From: Candidatus Dormiibacterota bacterium
Lineage (GTDB): Bacteria; Chloroflexota; Dormibacteria; Dormibacterales; Dormibacteraceae
Reading direction: 5' to 3'
NCBI GenBank assembly: GCA_024280995.1
Contig: JAMXLM010000043.1
Location: forward strand, 1 to 64,000
DNA length: 64,000 nt
Shown piece by piece: positions 8,182-18,125 of the stretch. How positions within the stretch are numbered: the first letter of the stretch is position 1; every line of letters starts with the position of its first letter. A program made the translations under genes and the position numbers. Below the pieces are notes generated by a model, which had not been told where the DNA came from, did no database searches, and worked only from the letters and a program-made list of their open reading frames with translations.

Positions 8182-8679
8182 ATGGAGGAGCTCGACGTCG
8201 CCGAGATCGAGCGCCGCGTGTCCGCGATCCGGGAGCGCATGCGACCGCTGGAAGAGGACGTCGCCAAGCTCCGCGCGGAGCGCGACGTCCTGCTCACGGA
8301 GCTGCGCCGCCGCCGCCGGCTGAACGAACGCACGACTCGCGCCGACCTGAAGTCCGCGATGCGCGAAGGCAAGTTCCCCACGGTCGCGGAGCTGGTCGCG
8401 GCGACCGACTCAGGCTCGCTCGACGACTACGTCTACAACCTCAAGACGGGCGGCGAGGTGCGCCTCGGCTTTCCAGGCGCGCGCACCCAGGGCCTCACCT
8501 TCACCGACGGCGCGCAGGTCGCGCAGGCGGCGGACCTGGCTCGCGCGGCGAAGCTCTATGCCGCCGGTTGGGAGCTCGGCAGCCCAGGCCGGCCAGGCGT
8601 CCGTGTCCACTTTGCCGGAACACGCCAGGAGAGACTGGTCGCCGCCGACGACGTCTACGCCCGTCCTGCCGCTAGCTGA
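8182..8679 (+). CDS. Hypothetical protein with N-terminal coiled coil
   Basis: I do not recognise this 165-residue protein. Residues 1-50 are strongly charged and fit a coiled coil ('IRERMRPLEEDVAKLRAERDVLL'). The rest is soluble, without membrane segments or a cysteine pair. It starts five bases after the MFS gene and is probably cotranscribed with it. Its end overlaps the convergent C39-like gene by eight bases. Codon usage and GC pattern match the neighbours, so it looks like a real gene. Confidence 0.65.
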   Translation: MEELDVAEIERRVSAIRERMRPLEEDVAKLRAERDVLLTELRRRRRLNERTTRADLKSAMREGKFPTVAELVAATDSGSLDDYVYNLKTGGEVRLGFPGARTQGLTFTDGAQVAQAADLARAAKLYAAGWELGSPGRPGVRVHFAGTRQERLVAADDVYARPAAS

Positions 8680-9469
8680 CCGTGCTCGCGGGCGCCAGCA
8701 CCAGGAACACGCGGCCGGCGTTGAGGTTCGGGTAGGCCTGGTCGAGGTCGTCGATCGCGTGCATCAGCTGGTCGTACGTGATGTGGTAGCCGTGGCCTCG
8801 CGTGATGCCCGGGTCGTTGAGGATGAAGTCGTCCGACGTGCCGTAGCCGGTGACGACGAGATAGTGCGAGACCGACCAACCGGCCTGCTCGTGATGGGTG
8901 TAGTAGCCGGGGTAGTTCGGGTTGCCGAGACCGTGGGTGCGCACTCCGATGATGAGCGGCAGGCCGAGGGCCAGCTCCTGCCGCATGTGCGGCCGGTCGG
9001 CCGGGAGGATCTGGTACGTCCATCCCATGTGCTTCTGCGCGACCTGTCCGACCTGCGCGGGGGTCAGGTCGACCGCGGGCTTCCAGGCCGTGATCCGATT
9101 GATGCCGGCGTCCGCGGTGCGCGGATCGATCGGGGCTCCCGAATGGTTGCCGCCCAGGTAGAGGTCGACCATGAGCAGGCTCGCCTCCTCGCAGGTGTGC
9201 TGGCGCTGCGCCCAGTTGCCCAGCGGCGCCTGCGAGGTGTAGGGGACAGGCAGGCTCACGTGGGCCGGCAGCTCGGCCGGCGGCCTGTACGCGCCCCTGG
9301 AGGTGAGGTCGAGGCTGATCGGGACGAGGTCAGGGGTGACGTACGTGACCGGCCGGCTGGTGGAGAAGACGGCTACGTATATCGCGGCGCCGGCCGCGAT
9401 TGCGGCAAGCAGTCCCGCACCGACCTCCCAGCGGAATCGGCCCCTCATCTGTCGAGTGAAACTGAGCAC
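8672..9469 (-). CDS. Membrane-anchored C39-like (papain-fold) peptidase
   Basis: The 265-residue protein has one N-terminal membrane segment (about residues 17-36) followed by an extracytoplasmic domain. That domain matches the C39-like family, with Cys93 in 'HTCEEASL', His202 in 'VSHYLVVTGYG' and Asn218/Asp219 in 'LNDPG' as the likely catalytic set. Such proteins are secreted cysteine peptidases or inactive relatives, and the substrate is unknown. The start is GTG at 9467-9469, with ATG at 9446-9448 as an alternative. It is transcribed away from the penicillin-binding protein gene. Confidence 0.75.
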   Translation of the reverse strand: MLSFTRQMRGRFRWEVGAGLLAAIAAGAAIYVAVFSTSRPVTYVTPDLVPISLDLTSRGAYRPPAELPAHVSLPVPYTSQAPLGNWAQRQHTCEEASLLMVDLYLGGNHSGAPIDPRTADAGINRITAWKPAVDLTPAQVGQVAQKHMGWTYQILPADRPHMRQELALGLPLIIGVRTHGLGNPNYPGYYTHHEQAGWSVSHYLVVTGYGTSDDFILNDPGITRGHGYHITYDQLMHAIDDLDQAYPNLNAGRVFLVLAPASTVS

Positions 9470-9657
9470 GGAAGGTAAAGGTTGCGCGTGAGCGCGTAAC
9501 CCCCCGCCGAACCCTTCCGTTGGAGGGGGTGGGAAAGCGTAAGATCCTTGCGCGCCCCAACCATATGGGTCGAAACGTTCCTGAGCGCGTACGAACTAAG
9601 GGGGGCCACAATCCTCGAGCGCGGATTCATGCCGCGTGGTCGCCGATCGGCCAGAAG
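9470..9657. other. Divergent intergenic region between C39-like peptidase and PBP genes
   Basis: This 188-bp region should hold both promoters. It contains a hairpin CCCTTCC-GTT-GGAGGGG near 9509-9525 (one G-U pair) and two similar blocks, TGAGCGCGTAAC near 9489 and TGAGCGCGTACGAAC near 9582. No clear -10/-35 pair or known riboswitch fold was recognised. In-frame start codons for the PBP extend back into this region, so part of it may be coding. Confidence 0.4.
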
Positions 9658-11769
9658 ATGCGCCGCACGACGCTGCTACGCGGACTTGGGGTCCTGGTCG
9701 CGCTCGCGCTTGTCGTCGGCCTTGCCGCCGACGCGTACGCGCAGTCGTTCTTCGACAGCCTTCCTTCGATCCAGGGACTCGACTCCGCGGCGTTCGCAGG
9801 CGACACCCTGATCACGGACAGCACCGGCAAGACGGTGCTCGCCGACGTCGGCAACCACGGCGACCACCGCCTCGCGGTCAAGCTCAAGGACGTCGCGCCG
9901 GTCGTCATCCAGGCGACGGTGGCGATCGAGGACAGGGGCTTCTACTCCAACCCAGGCTTTGACCTGGCCGGCATCCTCCGCGCCGCGTACGACAACTTCC
10001 GGTCGGGCCACGTGGTCGGCGGTGGAAGCACCATCACCCAGCAGCTCGCCAAGCAGCAGTTCCTAACGCCGGACCAGACCTACAGCCGCAAGATCAAGGA
10101 GCTCGCGCTCGCTTACGAGCTGAGCCAGACGTACAGCAAGGACCAAATCATGGAGCTCTACCTCAACAAGAGCTTCTACGGGTCACAGTCCTACGGCATC
10201 GAGGCGGCCGCGGAAAGCTACTTCCAGGTCGATGCCTCCAAGCTCGACCTCGCCCAGGCCGCGATGCTCGCCGGGCTGCCCCAGGCGCCGACCGAGTGGA
10301 ACCCGGTCTTGCATCCGGACCAGGCCAAGATCCGGCAGACAGAGGTCCTTCAGGCGATGGTCAGCACCAACTTCATCACCCAGGACGAAATGGACAAGGC
10401 GCTGGCCGAGAAGCTGAACTTCTACGCCCCGGTCAACAGCTTCAAGGCGCCGCACTTCGTCGACTACGTGCTCGCGGAGCTGCGCCAGCTGGGCTTCCAG
10501 CCAGGCTTGCAGCAGCTGAACGTCACGACGACCCTCGACTGGAACATGCAGCAGATCGGCCAGACCGTCGTCACCAGCAACCTGGCGAAGAACCTGTACC
10601 GCGACCGCAACGGGGCGCTCTCGTCGGGCCTGGTCGCGATCCAGCCGAACACCGGGGACATCCTGACGATGATCGGCTCTCCGACCTACAACTCGCCCGG
10701 CGGCCAGTACAACTACACGACCATCCCGCGCAACATGGGCTCGTCGATGAAGCCGTACACGTACGCGGCCGTCTTCAACGCTCGGGCGGCCACGGTCGAC
10801 ACTCCGGTGTACGACGGACCCAGCCCACTGATCTACAAGGACGCGTACAGCACGACCAAGATCTACAACTACGACGGCAGGTCGCACGGCGTGCTGCCGC
10901 TCAAGAAGGCGATGGGCAACTCGCTGAACATCGCGGCGGTCAAGGTCGAGCTGTCGATCGGTGTGCCCGCGGTCCTGTCATGGATGCGGAACCTTGGCGT
11001 CGACCCGAGGTACATCAACCCGGACGGCAGCTACAACGCCAACGCGCCGGCCGACGAGTACGGCCCGTCGCTCACCCTCGGTGGATACCCGATCACCCTG
11101 CTCGAGCACGTCGAGGGGATCGCGACGTACGCCGACTACGGCGTCTACCACTCGCCGCAGGCGGTTCTCAAGGTCACCGACTCGCACGGCCAGGTCCTGT
11201 ACCAGGACCACCCGGAGCAGCGCGCGCGCCTGGCGATCGACCCTGCGGTCGCCTACATCATGGCCCAGATCATGTCGGACGACCAGAATCGCTGCCTCAT
11301 CTTCGGCTGCAACAGCCCGCTGCACTGGGCCGACCGGACCGTCGCCGCCAAGACCGGTACGACCGACAACTTCAAGGACGCGGCGACCATCGCCTTCACA
11401 CCCGACCTCGCCGTCGGGCTGTGGGTCGGCGACATCCTGGACAACAACCACTACATGATTCCTGGCTCCGACGGTGTCTTCGTCGCCTCGCCCGGAGTGC
11501 ACTCGTTCGTCTCTTACGCCCTCGCCGGCATTCCCGGCAACCGGTGGTTCACGCAGCCGGCGGGTGTGGTGAAGGGACCGAACAACAGCTGGTACCTCCC
11601 GGACGCGACCAAGATCACAAAGCTTCCGGGCGACAACCCACCGACTCCGAGCCCGACCGGCCCCACCTACGTCATCCCGCCGGACCCAGGCGGCGGGCCC
11701 GTGGTGGCGAGCCCACCGGCGTCGCCGTGTCCGTCACCTGCCCCGGTCCCGCCGCCGCCCGGCTGCTGA
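9658..11769 (+). CDS. Class A penicillin-binding protein (bifunctional transglycosylase/transpeptidase)
   Basis: This 703-residue protein polymerises and cross-links peptidoglycan at the outer face of the membrane. It has an N-terminal anchor (residues about 5-28). The GT51 glycosyltransferase domain has the catalytic Glu91 in 'EDRGFYSNPG' and 'GGGSTITQQLAKQ'. The transpeptidase domain has Ser362-Ser-Met-Lys365 as SxxK and Lys565-Thr-Gly. A proline-rich tail (about residues 655-703) ends it. ATG 9658 is chosen because the anchor follows directly. ATG 9565 or GTG 9520 would add 31-46 residues. Confidence 0.93.
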   Translation: MRRTTLLRGLGVLVALALVVGLAADAYAQSFFDSLPSIQGLDSAAFAGDTLITDSTGKTVLADVGNHGDHRLAVKLKDVAPVVIQATVAIEDRGFYSNPGFDLAGILRAAYDNFRSGHVVGGGSTITQQLAKQQFLTPDQTYSRKIKELALAYELSQTYSKDQIMELYLNKSFYGSQSYGIEAAAESYFQVDASKLDLAQAAMLAGLPQAPTEWNPVLHPDQAKIRQTEVLQAMVSTNFITQDEMDKALAEKLNFYAPVNSFKAPHFVDYVLAELRQLGFQPGLQQLNVTTTLDWNMQQIGQTVVTSNLAKNLYRDRNGALSSGLVAIQPNTGDILTMIGSPTYNSPGGQYNYTTIPRNMGSSMKPYTYAAVFNARAATVDTPVYDGPSPLIYKDAYSTTKIYNYDGRSHGVLPLKKAMGNSLNIAAVKVELSIGVPAVLSWMRNLGVDPRYINPDGSYNANAPADEYGPSLTLGGYPITLLEHVEGIATYADYGVYHSPQAVLKVTDSHGQVLYQDHPEQRARLAIDPAVAYIMAQIMSDDQNRCLIFGCNSPLHWADRTVAAKTGTTDNFKDAATIAFTPDLAVGLWVGDILDNNHYMIPGSDGVFVASPGVHSFVSYALAGIPGNRWFTQPAGVVKGPNNSWYLPDATKITKLPGDNPPTPSPTGPTYVIPPDPGGGPVVASPPASPCPSPAPVPPPPGC

Positions 11770-11788
11770 TCTGATCTCGGCGCGCCCG

Positions 11789-11794
11789 TAAACT
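11789..11794 (+). promoter_or_regulatory. -10 box of tig, leaderless type
   Basis: TAAACT ends six bases before the GTG of tig, a spacing that puts the transcription start at the start codon. It lies in the 31-bp gap after the PBP gene, so tig probably has its own promoter. Confidence 0.5.
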
Positions 11795-11800
11795 TCGGCA

Positions 11801-13102
11801 GTGGCCGCCGAGCTGTCAGTCGTGACCGAACGCCTGCCCAAGAGCCAGGTGGGCATGGACATCGAAGTCCCGGCCGAGGTCGTCGACGCGACCTACAACC
11901 GAGTCCTTAGCCGCCTCGCTTCACGTGCCAAGATCGAGGGCTTCCGCCCGGGCAAGGCGCCCCGCGAGCTCGTCGAGGCGCGACTCGGTCCCGTCGCCCT
12001 GCGCGAAGAGGTCGTCGAGACGATGGTCCCCGAGATCGTCCAGCAGGCCCTGGTCAAGGAATCGATCGAGCCCATCGACAACCCGGACGTGCAGATCCTG
12101 GAGCTCGAGCGCGGCCGGCCCGCGAAGCTGAAGGCGACGATCAGCGTCATGCCGGAGGTCACGCTGGCCGATGCGACGAAGCTCGAGGTCGAGCCGCCGC
12201 ACGCTCACGAGGTCAACGACGAGCTACTCGAGCGCCGGCTGGCCGACCTGCGCGAGCCGATGGCGGAGATCACGCCGGTGGAACGCGAGGTTCGCGAAGG
12301 CGACATCGCCGTCATCGACATCGAGGTCGAGACAGAGGGCAGGATCGTCGAGTCGGAGACGCGCAAGGCCACCGAGGCCGAGGTGCGCGAGGGGGTGCTG
12401 CTGCCAGAGCTGGTGGCGGTCTTGCCAGGAACATTCGTGGACGAGACGCGCGAGGCGAAGGTCAACTTTCCCGCGGACTACAGCGATCCCCAGCTCGCGG
12501 GCAAGGAGGCGACGATCCGCGTCACTGTGCGCGGAGTTAAGGAGAAGATGCTGCCGCCGCTCGACGACGAGCTCGCGAAGAGCATGACCAACGGCAAGCA
12601 GGAGACCGCCGAAGCCTATCGCCAGGCCGTACGCGAAGAGCTCGAAGAGTCGACGAAGGCGTTGCTGAAGATGGAGCGGGAGCAGGCGGTCGTCAAAGCG
12701 CTTGTCGAGGCATCCTCAGTGGACGTGCCCGACTCGCTGATCGACCGCGAGCTGGCGAGCGAGCTCGAGTCCCTCGAGCGCAACGTGAACCGCCAGGGCT
12801 TGAAGCTCGAGCGCTACCTCGAGTACATCGGGAAGTCGATCGACGGCTGGATGGCCGGCCAGCGCGCGGAGGCTGAGGAGCGATTGAAGATCGACCTCGT
12901 GCTCGCGGAGTTCGCGCGCCGCGAGGGCCTCGAACCGACGGACGAAGAGGTGCTCCAGTTCCTCGAGGCGCAGGCTTCCGAGGACGAGGAGCTCAAGGGC
13001 CAGCTCGCGGACCTCAAGAAGAGCCCGACCGCCCGGCGCTACTTCGCGTCGCGGCTGCGCCGCAGGCGAGTCCTGGACCGCCTGCTCGAAGTCGTCGGGT
13101 AG
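11801..13102 (+). CDS. tig: Trigger factor, ribosome-bound chaperone
   Basis: Trigger factor binds nascent chains at the ribosome exit. The 433-residue protein has the N-terminal ribosome-binding signature 'KIEGFRPGKAPRELVEAR' (about residues 44-61), a middle FKBP-like domain and a long helical C-terminal substrate domain. It starts with GTG directly downstream of a -10 box. Its position before clpP and clpX is the classic tig-clpP-clpX order, linking folding and degradation. Confidence 0.95.
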   Translation: MAAELSVVTERLPKSQVGMDIEVPAEVVDATYNRVLSRLASRAKIEGFRPGKAPRELVEARLGPVALREEVVETMVPEIVQQALVKESIEPIDNPDVQILELERGRPAKLKATISVMPEVTLADATKLEVEPPHAHEVNDELLERRLADLREPMAEITPVEREVREGDIAVIDIEVETEGRIVESETRKATEAEVREGVLLPELVAVLPGTFVDETREAKVNFPADYSDPQLAGKEATIRVTVRGVKEKMLPPLDDELAKSMTNGKQETAEAYRQAVREELEESTKALLKMEREQAVVKALVEASSVDVPDSLIDRELASELESLERNVNRQGLKLERYLEYIGKSIDGWMAGQRAEAEERLKIDLVLAEFARREGLEPTDEEVLQFLEAQASEDEELKGQLADLKKSPTARRYFASRLRRRRVLDRLLEVVG

Positions 13103-13143
13103 GCCCCCTGCTCAGACTTGACTGAAGCCGGGCGACCCGTGTC

Positions 13144-13149
13144 TAGAAT
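13144..13149 (+). promoter_or_regulatory. -10 box of clpP, leaderless type
   Basis: TAGAAT ends six bases before the clpP ATG at 13156. A TTGACT at 13118-13123 could be the -35 box, but the 20-bp spacer is longer than usual. Confidence 0.55.
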
Positions 13150-13155
13150 GACGAG

Positions 13156-13839
13156 ATGATGACCCGAACGAACCGGATCCAGCCACCGTCCAGCTATCTC
13201 GTCCCGATGGTCGTCGAGAACACTGGCCGCGGTGAGCGCGCATTCGACATCTACTCCAGGCTGCTGAAGGAGCGCATCGTCTTCATCGGCACGCCCATCG
13301 ACGACCAGGTCGCGAACCTCGTCGTCGCCCAGCTCCTGTTCCTCCAGTCGGAAGACCCGGAGAAAGAGATTGCGCTGTACATCAACAGCCCGGGCGGACA
13401 GGTGACCGCGGGGCTGGCGATCTACGACACGATGCAGTACATCCGACCGCCGGTGTCGACGATCTGCATCGGCATGGCCTACTCGATGGCCGCGGTGCTG
13501 CTGGCGGGCGGGGCGCACGGGCAGCGCTACGCGCTGCCGCACGCGAACATCCTGATCCACCAGCCGTGGGGTGGCATGCAGGGCCAGGCCACGGACATCC
13601 AGATCCACGCCAAGGAGATCCTCCGCACGCGCGAGCAGCTGAACCAGATCCTCGCGCGGCACACCGGTCAGAAGATCGAGAAGGTCACACTGGACACCGA
13701 GCGGGATTACTTCCTGACCGGGGAGGCCGCGAAGGAGTACGGGCTGATCGACGACATCATCCTCACGCCGACCAAGCCCGGCGTGGTGGAAAAGGCCAGG
13801 GACGAAGACAAGGTCAAGGAGAAGGTCGCGGCAGGATGA
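13156..13839 (+). CDS. clpP: ClpP, ATP-dependent protease proteolytic subunit
   Basis: The 227-residue protein is a complete ClpP with the serine-protease triad Ser110 (GMAYSMAA), His135 (ILIHQPWGG) and Asp184 (TERDYFLTG). It forms the two-ring chamber that degrades proteins fed by ClpX. The C terminus is extended by about 20 charged residues compared with typical ClpP. Two ATG codons stand in tandem at 13156 and 13159. The stop codon overlaps the start of the following zinc-finger mini-gene (ATGA). Confidence 0.96.
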   Translation: MMTRTNRIQPPSSYLVPMVVENTGRGERAFDIYSRLLKERIVFIGTPIDDQVANLVVAQLLFLQSEDPEKEIALYINSPGGQVTAGLAIYDTMQYIRPPVSTICIGMAYSMAAVLLAGGAHGQRYALPHANILIHQPWGGMQGQATDIQIHAKEILRTREQLNQILARHTGQKIEKVTLDTERDYFLTGEAAKEYGLIDDIILTPTKPGVVEKARDEDKVKEKVAAG

Positions 13840-14030
13840 TCTTCCGACGCAGGACCAGGCGCGACGAGGTCACCAGGCATCGTCCCAAGTGCTCGTTCTG
13901 CGGCAAGCAGCAAGGCGAGAGGGGCATCAAGCTGGTCGCCGGTCCGGGAGTGTTCATCTGCAGCGAGTGCATAAGCCTTGCCAATGAGATGCTGTGGGGC
14001 CATAATCCCCCGGCGCCGGCATCGCCGTAA
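13836..14030 (+). CDS. Stand-alone ClpX-type zinc-binding domain protein
   Basis: This 64-residue protein is a C4 zinc finger of the ClpX type without any ATPase. It has CSFCGK (two cysteines), the linker '[11 protein letters not shown]' and SECI (two cysteines), nearly the same as residues 13-40 of the full ClpX encoded 22 bases downstream. The ATG overlaps the clpP stop. In ClpX this domain dimerises and binds adaptors and some substrates, so a free copy could compete for or bridge adaptors. That role is inference. A basic N terminus (FRRRTRRDE) precedes the finger. Confidence 0.8.
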   Translation: MIFRRRTRRDEVTRHRPKCSFCGKQQGERGIKLVAGPGVFICSECISLANEMLWGHNPPAPASP

Positions 14031-14051
14031 GGTCGTAGACACAGGGAACCT

Positions 14052-15329
<1,278 letters not shown>

Positions 15330-15346
15330 GCAGCGTCGCCTTCGGC

Positions 15347-15419
15347 GATTCCGCACGAGGCGGCGGGAAAGTGCGAAATCCCAACGATTCCGCATCTACC
15401 GGCGGAAAAGCGCGGAATC
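15347..15419. repeat. Two tandem imperfect palindromes upstream of valS
   Basis: The second unit has perfect 8-bp arms, GATTCCGC (15386-15393) and GCGGAATC (15412-15419). The first has GATTCCGCA (15347-15355) and TGCGAAATC (15372-15380) with one mismatch. The two units are similar along their length and are spaced 39 bases apart. They lie after clpX and before the -10 box of the valS leader, so they may be operators or a clpX terminator without a T-run. Confidence 0.6.
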
Positions 15420-15429
15420 GGATAAGCGG

Positions 15430-15435
15430 TAAGAT
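15430..15435 (+). promoter_or_regulatory. -10 box of the valS leader transcript
   Basis: TAAGAT lies ten bases before the ATG of the putative leader peptide. No clear -35 was found. The second palindrome ends eleven bases upstream. Confidence 0.4.
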
Positions 15436-15445
15436 TCTCCGCACC

Positions 15446-15496
15446 ATGAGCCGCGTAGGGAACGTATCCGTATCCTCGCCGGCTCCGTCGCGCTAA
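15446..15496 (+). CDS. Putative valine-rich leader peptide of valS
   Basis: A 16-codon frame, MSRVGNVSVSSPAPSR, precedes valS by 36 bases. Three of its first nine codons are valine and all three are GTA (15455, 15464, 15470), a codon that is rarely seen in the neighbouring GC-rich genes. The stop codon sits in the loop region of a perfect 6-bp hairpin (GTCGCG 15487-15492 with CGCGAC 15498-15503). A second hairpin (GCGAC 15499-15503 with GTCGC 15507-15511) uses the same bases, so the two exclude each other. This is the layout of a ribosome-mediated attenuator sensing charged tRNA-Val. Translation is not proven. Confidence 0.5.
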   Translation: MSRVGNVSVSSPAPSR

Positions 15497-15511
15497 CCGC
15501 GACCAGGTCGC
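15487..15511 (+). promoter_or_regulatory. Mutually exclusive hairpins between valS leader and valS
   Basis: Stem 1 pairs 15487-15492 with 15498-15503 and encloses the leader stop codon. Stem 2 pairs 15499-15503 with 15507-15511. They share 15499-15503, so only one can form. No U-run follows, so control would more likely act on translation or through Rho. Confidence 0.45.
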
Positions 15512-15532
15512 CGGCGCATTCGAGCCAAAGCC

Positions 15533-18109
15533 ATGGATGAAACACGCATGACGACGGAACCCGAGATGCCGAAGGCCTTCGATCCGCAGGCGATCGAGGC
15601 CGGCTGGTACGCGCGCTGGGAGGCGGATGGGCTCTTCGTCGCCGACGCCGGCAGCGACAAGCCGAAGTTCGCGATGTGCTTTCCGCCTCCCAACATCACG
15701 GGCGAGCTGCACCTCGGACACGCGCTGCAGTCCGCGATCTACGACCTGCTCGCGCGCTACAAGCGAATGGCCGGCTTCGAGGTGCTGTTCCTCCCGGGTT
15801 ACGACCATGCCGCGATCGCGACCCAGAACGTGATCGAAAAGCAGCTCGCTCGCGAGGGCAAGACGAAAGAAGACCTAGGCCGCGAGAAGTTCGACGAGCG
15901 CGTCAACGAGTGGTACGCCCAGGTGGGCGCGACGATCATCAACCAGCTGCGTTTGCTTGGCGCATCGATGGACTGGACGCGCCTGCGCTTCACGATGGAC
16001 TCGCGCTACTACCGCTCGGTGATGACCGCTTTCGTCGCCTTTTACGACGAGGGATGGATCTACCGCGCTCCGCGAATCGTCAACTGGTGCCCGCACGACC
16101 GCTCCGCCATCTCGGACCTCGAGATCGAATGGCAAGAGCACCGGGACACGCTGTACTTCATCAAGTATCCCGTGGAAGGCGGAGGCGAGGTCACGATCGC
16201 CACCGTGCGTCCGGAGACGATGCTCGCGGACACGGGGGTGGCCGTCAACCCGGCCGACGCCCGGTTCAAAGCCCTGATCGGCAAGACGGCCGTGCTGCCG
16301 CTGGTCGGTCGCAAGCTGCCCATCGTCGGCGACGACTCGGTCGAGATGGACTTCGGCACCGGCGCGCTCAAGGTCACGCCGGGTCACGACCCGCTCGACT
16401 ACGAGATCGGCATGCGTCACGGCCTCGACATCGTCAACGGCATGCACCCCGACGGGTCGATGAACGTGCCGGACCTGCCCTACGACGGCATGACCGCGCT
16501 CGAGGCGCGAGAGCGCATCGTCGCCGACCTGAAGGAGCTGGGGCTGCTGGTCAAGGAAGAGCCATACGTGCACGAGGTCGGTCACTGCGACCGCTGCCAT
16601 GCGGTGATCGAGCCGCTGATCAGCGAGCAGTGGTGGTTGCGGATGCGCGAGATGCGCGATGACGCTCTTGCAGCGTCCGCCGCCGGCGACGTGCGCTGGC
16701 ACCCGGAGCGATATGAGCGCACTTACCTCGACTGGATGCGCGGCCTCCACGACTGGAACATCGGCCGGCAGCTGTGGCTCGGCCATCGCGTCCCGGTCTA
16801 CTACTGCGCCAACGGCCACACGGTTGTATCGGTCGACGCCCCGACGGAATGTCCCGAATGCGACAGCACCGAGTTCAAGCAGGACCCAGACGTCCTCGAC
16901 ACCTGGTTCTCGTCCGCGCTGTGGCCGTTCGCGACGCTCGGGTGGCCCGACGACACCGACGACCTGCGCGCTTTCTATCCCACCGACGTCAACTGCACGG
17001 GGCGGGACATCATCAACCTCTGGATCAGCCGAATGATCATGACAGGCCTCCACTTCATGGGCGAGGTGCCCTTTCGCGATGAGGTCATCCACGCCGTGGT
17101 CCAGGCGGCCGACGGAAGGCGCATGTCGAAATCGCTCGGGACCGGCGTCGACCCTCGCGACCTGCTCAGCAAGTACGGCGCCGACGCGTTTCGCGCCTGG
17201 GCGACCTCCGTCGCGATGTCGACGCAGGACGTCCGGTTCGACGAGACCCGCGTCGAGGGCTACCGGCGCTTCGCGAACAAGCTCTGGAACGCCACACGCC
17301 TGGTCCTTCGTACGCCCGGCCTGCCTCCCTCCGACACCCCGGGCACGCTGGAGGCGCGCGAGCACCTCGAGGACCGCTGGATCCTGTCCCGGCTCTCGGC
17401 CGCGAACCGTGACATCACCGAGGGGATCGAGAACTTCAAGTTCCAGGAATCGATCAATGCGGCGTATGGCTTCGCCTGGAACGAGCTTTGCGACTGGTAC
17501 CTCGAGGCGGTGAAGGAGCGGCTGCGCGAGGGTGATTCCGCCGCCCAGGACGTCGCCTACTTCTGCCTCGACAACCTGTTCCGCATGCTGCATCCCTTCA
17601 TGCCGTTCGTCACCGAGGAGCTGTGGTCGCGGCTGCCCGGAGGTCGCGACTACGTGATGCGCGCCGCGTGGCCGAACCTCCACGACCGCTACGTCGACCC
17701 AGAGTCGGAGCAGGAGTTCGGGACGGTGATCGCGATCGTGGAGGAGGTGCGCGGCCACCGGCAGGCGGCCGGCGCTCCACCGCGCGGCGGTCAGCTGCAG
17801 CTCGAGGGCGTCAGCGACAAGATCGCAAGGCTTGTGGCGCGGCTTGCGGTGGTCGAGCTGGTCGACGACCTGCAGAAGGGAACGCCTCTGGCGGCGGCCG
17901 CGGGTCGCGTGACGTTTCCCGCCGGCGCGGGCGACGCGCGTCGCGACAGGGAAAGGAAGAAGCTCGAGGACGACCTCGCAAAGGTCGAGGCGAAGCTCGA
18001 CAACTCCGAGTTCCGAGACAAGGCGCCGGCCGAGGTGGTCGCGGGCCTCGAAGATCGGGCCGCTGCCATCCGTGAGTCACTCGACCGTCTGAAAGGGCAA
18101 GACTCCTAG
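15533..18109 (+). CDS. valS: Valyl-tRNA synthetase
   Basis: ValS charges tRNA-Val in the cytoplasm. The 858-residue protein has the HIGH motif as 'HLGHALQ' after '[14 protein letters not shown]', the KMSKS loop as '[10 protein letters not shown]', an editing domain, the anticodon-binding domain and a C-terminal coiled-coil arm (about residues 805-855). Two cysteine pairs (CDRCHA and CPECD) look like inserted zinc knuckles. The ATG at 15533 is used, and a second in-frame ATG lies 15 bases on. Upstream regulation may involve the leader peptide at 15446. Confidence 0.96.
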   Translation: MDETRMTTEPEMPKAFDPQAIEAGWYARWEADGLFVADAGSDKPKFAMCFPPPNITGELHLGHALQSAIYDLLARYKRMAGFEVLFLPGYDHAAIATQNVIEKQLAREGKTKEDLGREKFDERVNEWYAQVGATIINQLRLLGASMDWTRLRFTMDSRYYRSVMTAFVAFYDEGWIYRAPRIVNWCPHDRSAISDLEIEWQEHRDTLYFIKYPVEGGGEVTIATVRPETMLADTGVAVNPADARFKALIGKTAVLPLVGRKLPIVGDDSVEMDFGTGALKVTPGHDPLDYEIGMRHGLDIVNGMHPDGSMNVPDLPYDGMTALEARERIVADLKELGLLVKEEPYVHEVGHCDRCHAVIEPLISEQWWLRMREMRDDALAASAAGDVRWHPERYERTYLDWMRGLHDWNIGRQLWLGHRVPVYYCANGHTVVSVDAPTECPECDSTEFKQDPDVLDTWFSSALWPFATLGWPDDTDDLRAFYPTDVNCTGRDIINLWISRMIMTGLHFMGEVPFRDEVIHAVVQAADGRRMSKSLGTGVDPRDLLSKYGADAFRAWATSVAMSTQDVRFDETRVEGYRRFANKLWNATRLVLRTPGLPPSDTPGTLEAREHLEDRWILSRLSAANRDITEGIENFKFQESINAAYGFAWNELCDWYLEAVKERLREGDSAAQDVAYFCLDNLFRMLHPFMPFVTEELWSRLPGGRDYVMRAAWPNLHDRYVDPESEQEFGTVIAIVEEVRGHRQAAGAPPRGGQLQLEGVSDKIARLVARLAVVELVDDLQKGTPLAAAAGRVTFPAGAGDARRDRERKKLEDDLAKVEAKLDNSEFRDKAPAEVVAGLEDRAAAIRESLDRLKGQDS

Positions 18110-18112
18110 AAA

Positions 18113-18118
18113 TACAGT
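18113..18118 (+). promoter_or_regulatory. -10 box for the membrane-protein operon
   Basis: TACAGT ends seven bases before the GTG at 18126, again a leaderless layout. Confidence 0.45.
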
Positions 18119-18125
18119 TAGGCCC

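Noticed and set aside
9470-9657. c-di-AMP riboswitch upstream of the penicillin-binding protein
   Set aside because: Such riboswitches occur before cell-wall genes, but the conserved core sequences are not recognisable here.
15330-15532. T-box riboswitch before valS
   Set aside because: I see no T-box sequence, no specifier stem and no terminator/antiterminator with a U-run. The leader-peptide layout explains the region better.
15875-17758. A 627-codon minus-strand frame opposite valS
   Set aside because: The translation has no recognisable motif and mirrors ValS codons. The ValS frame carries HIGH and KMSKS.
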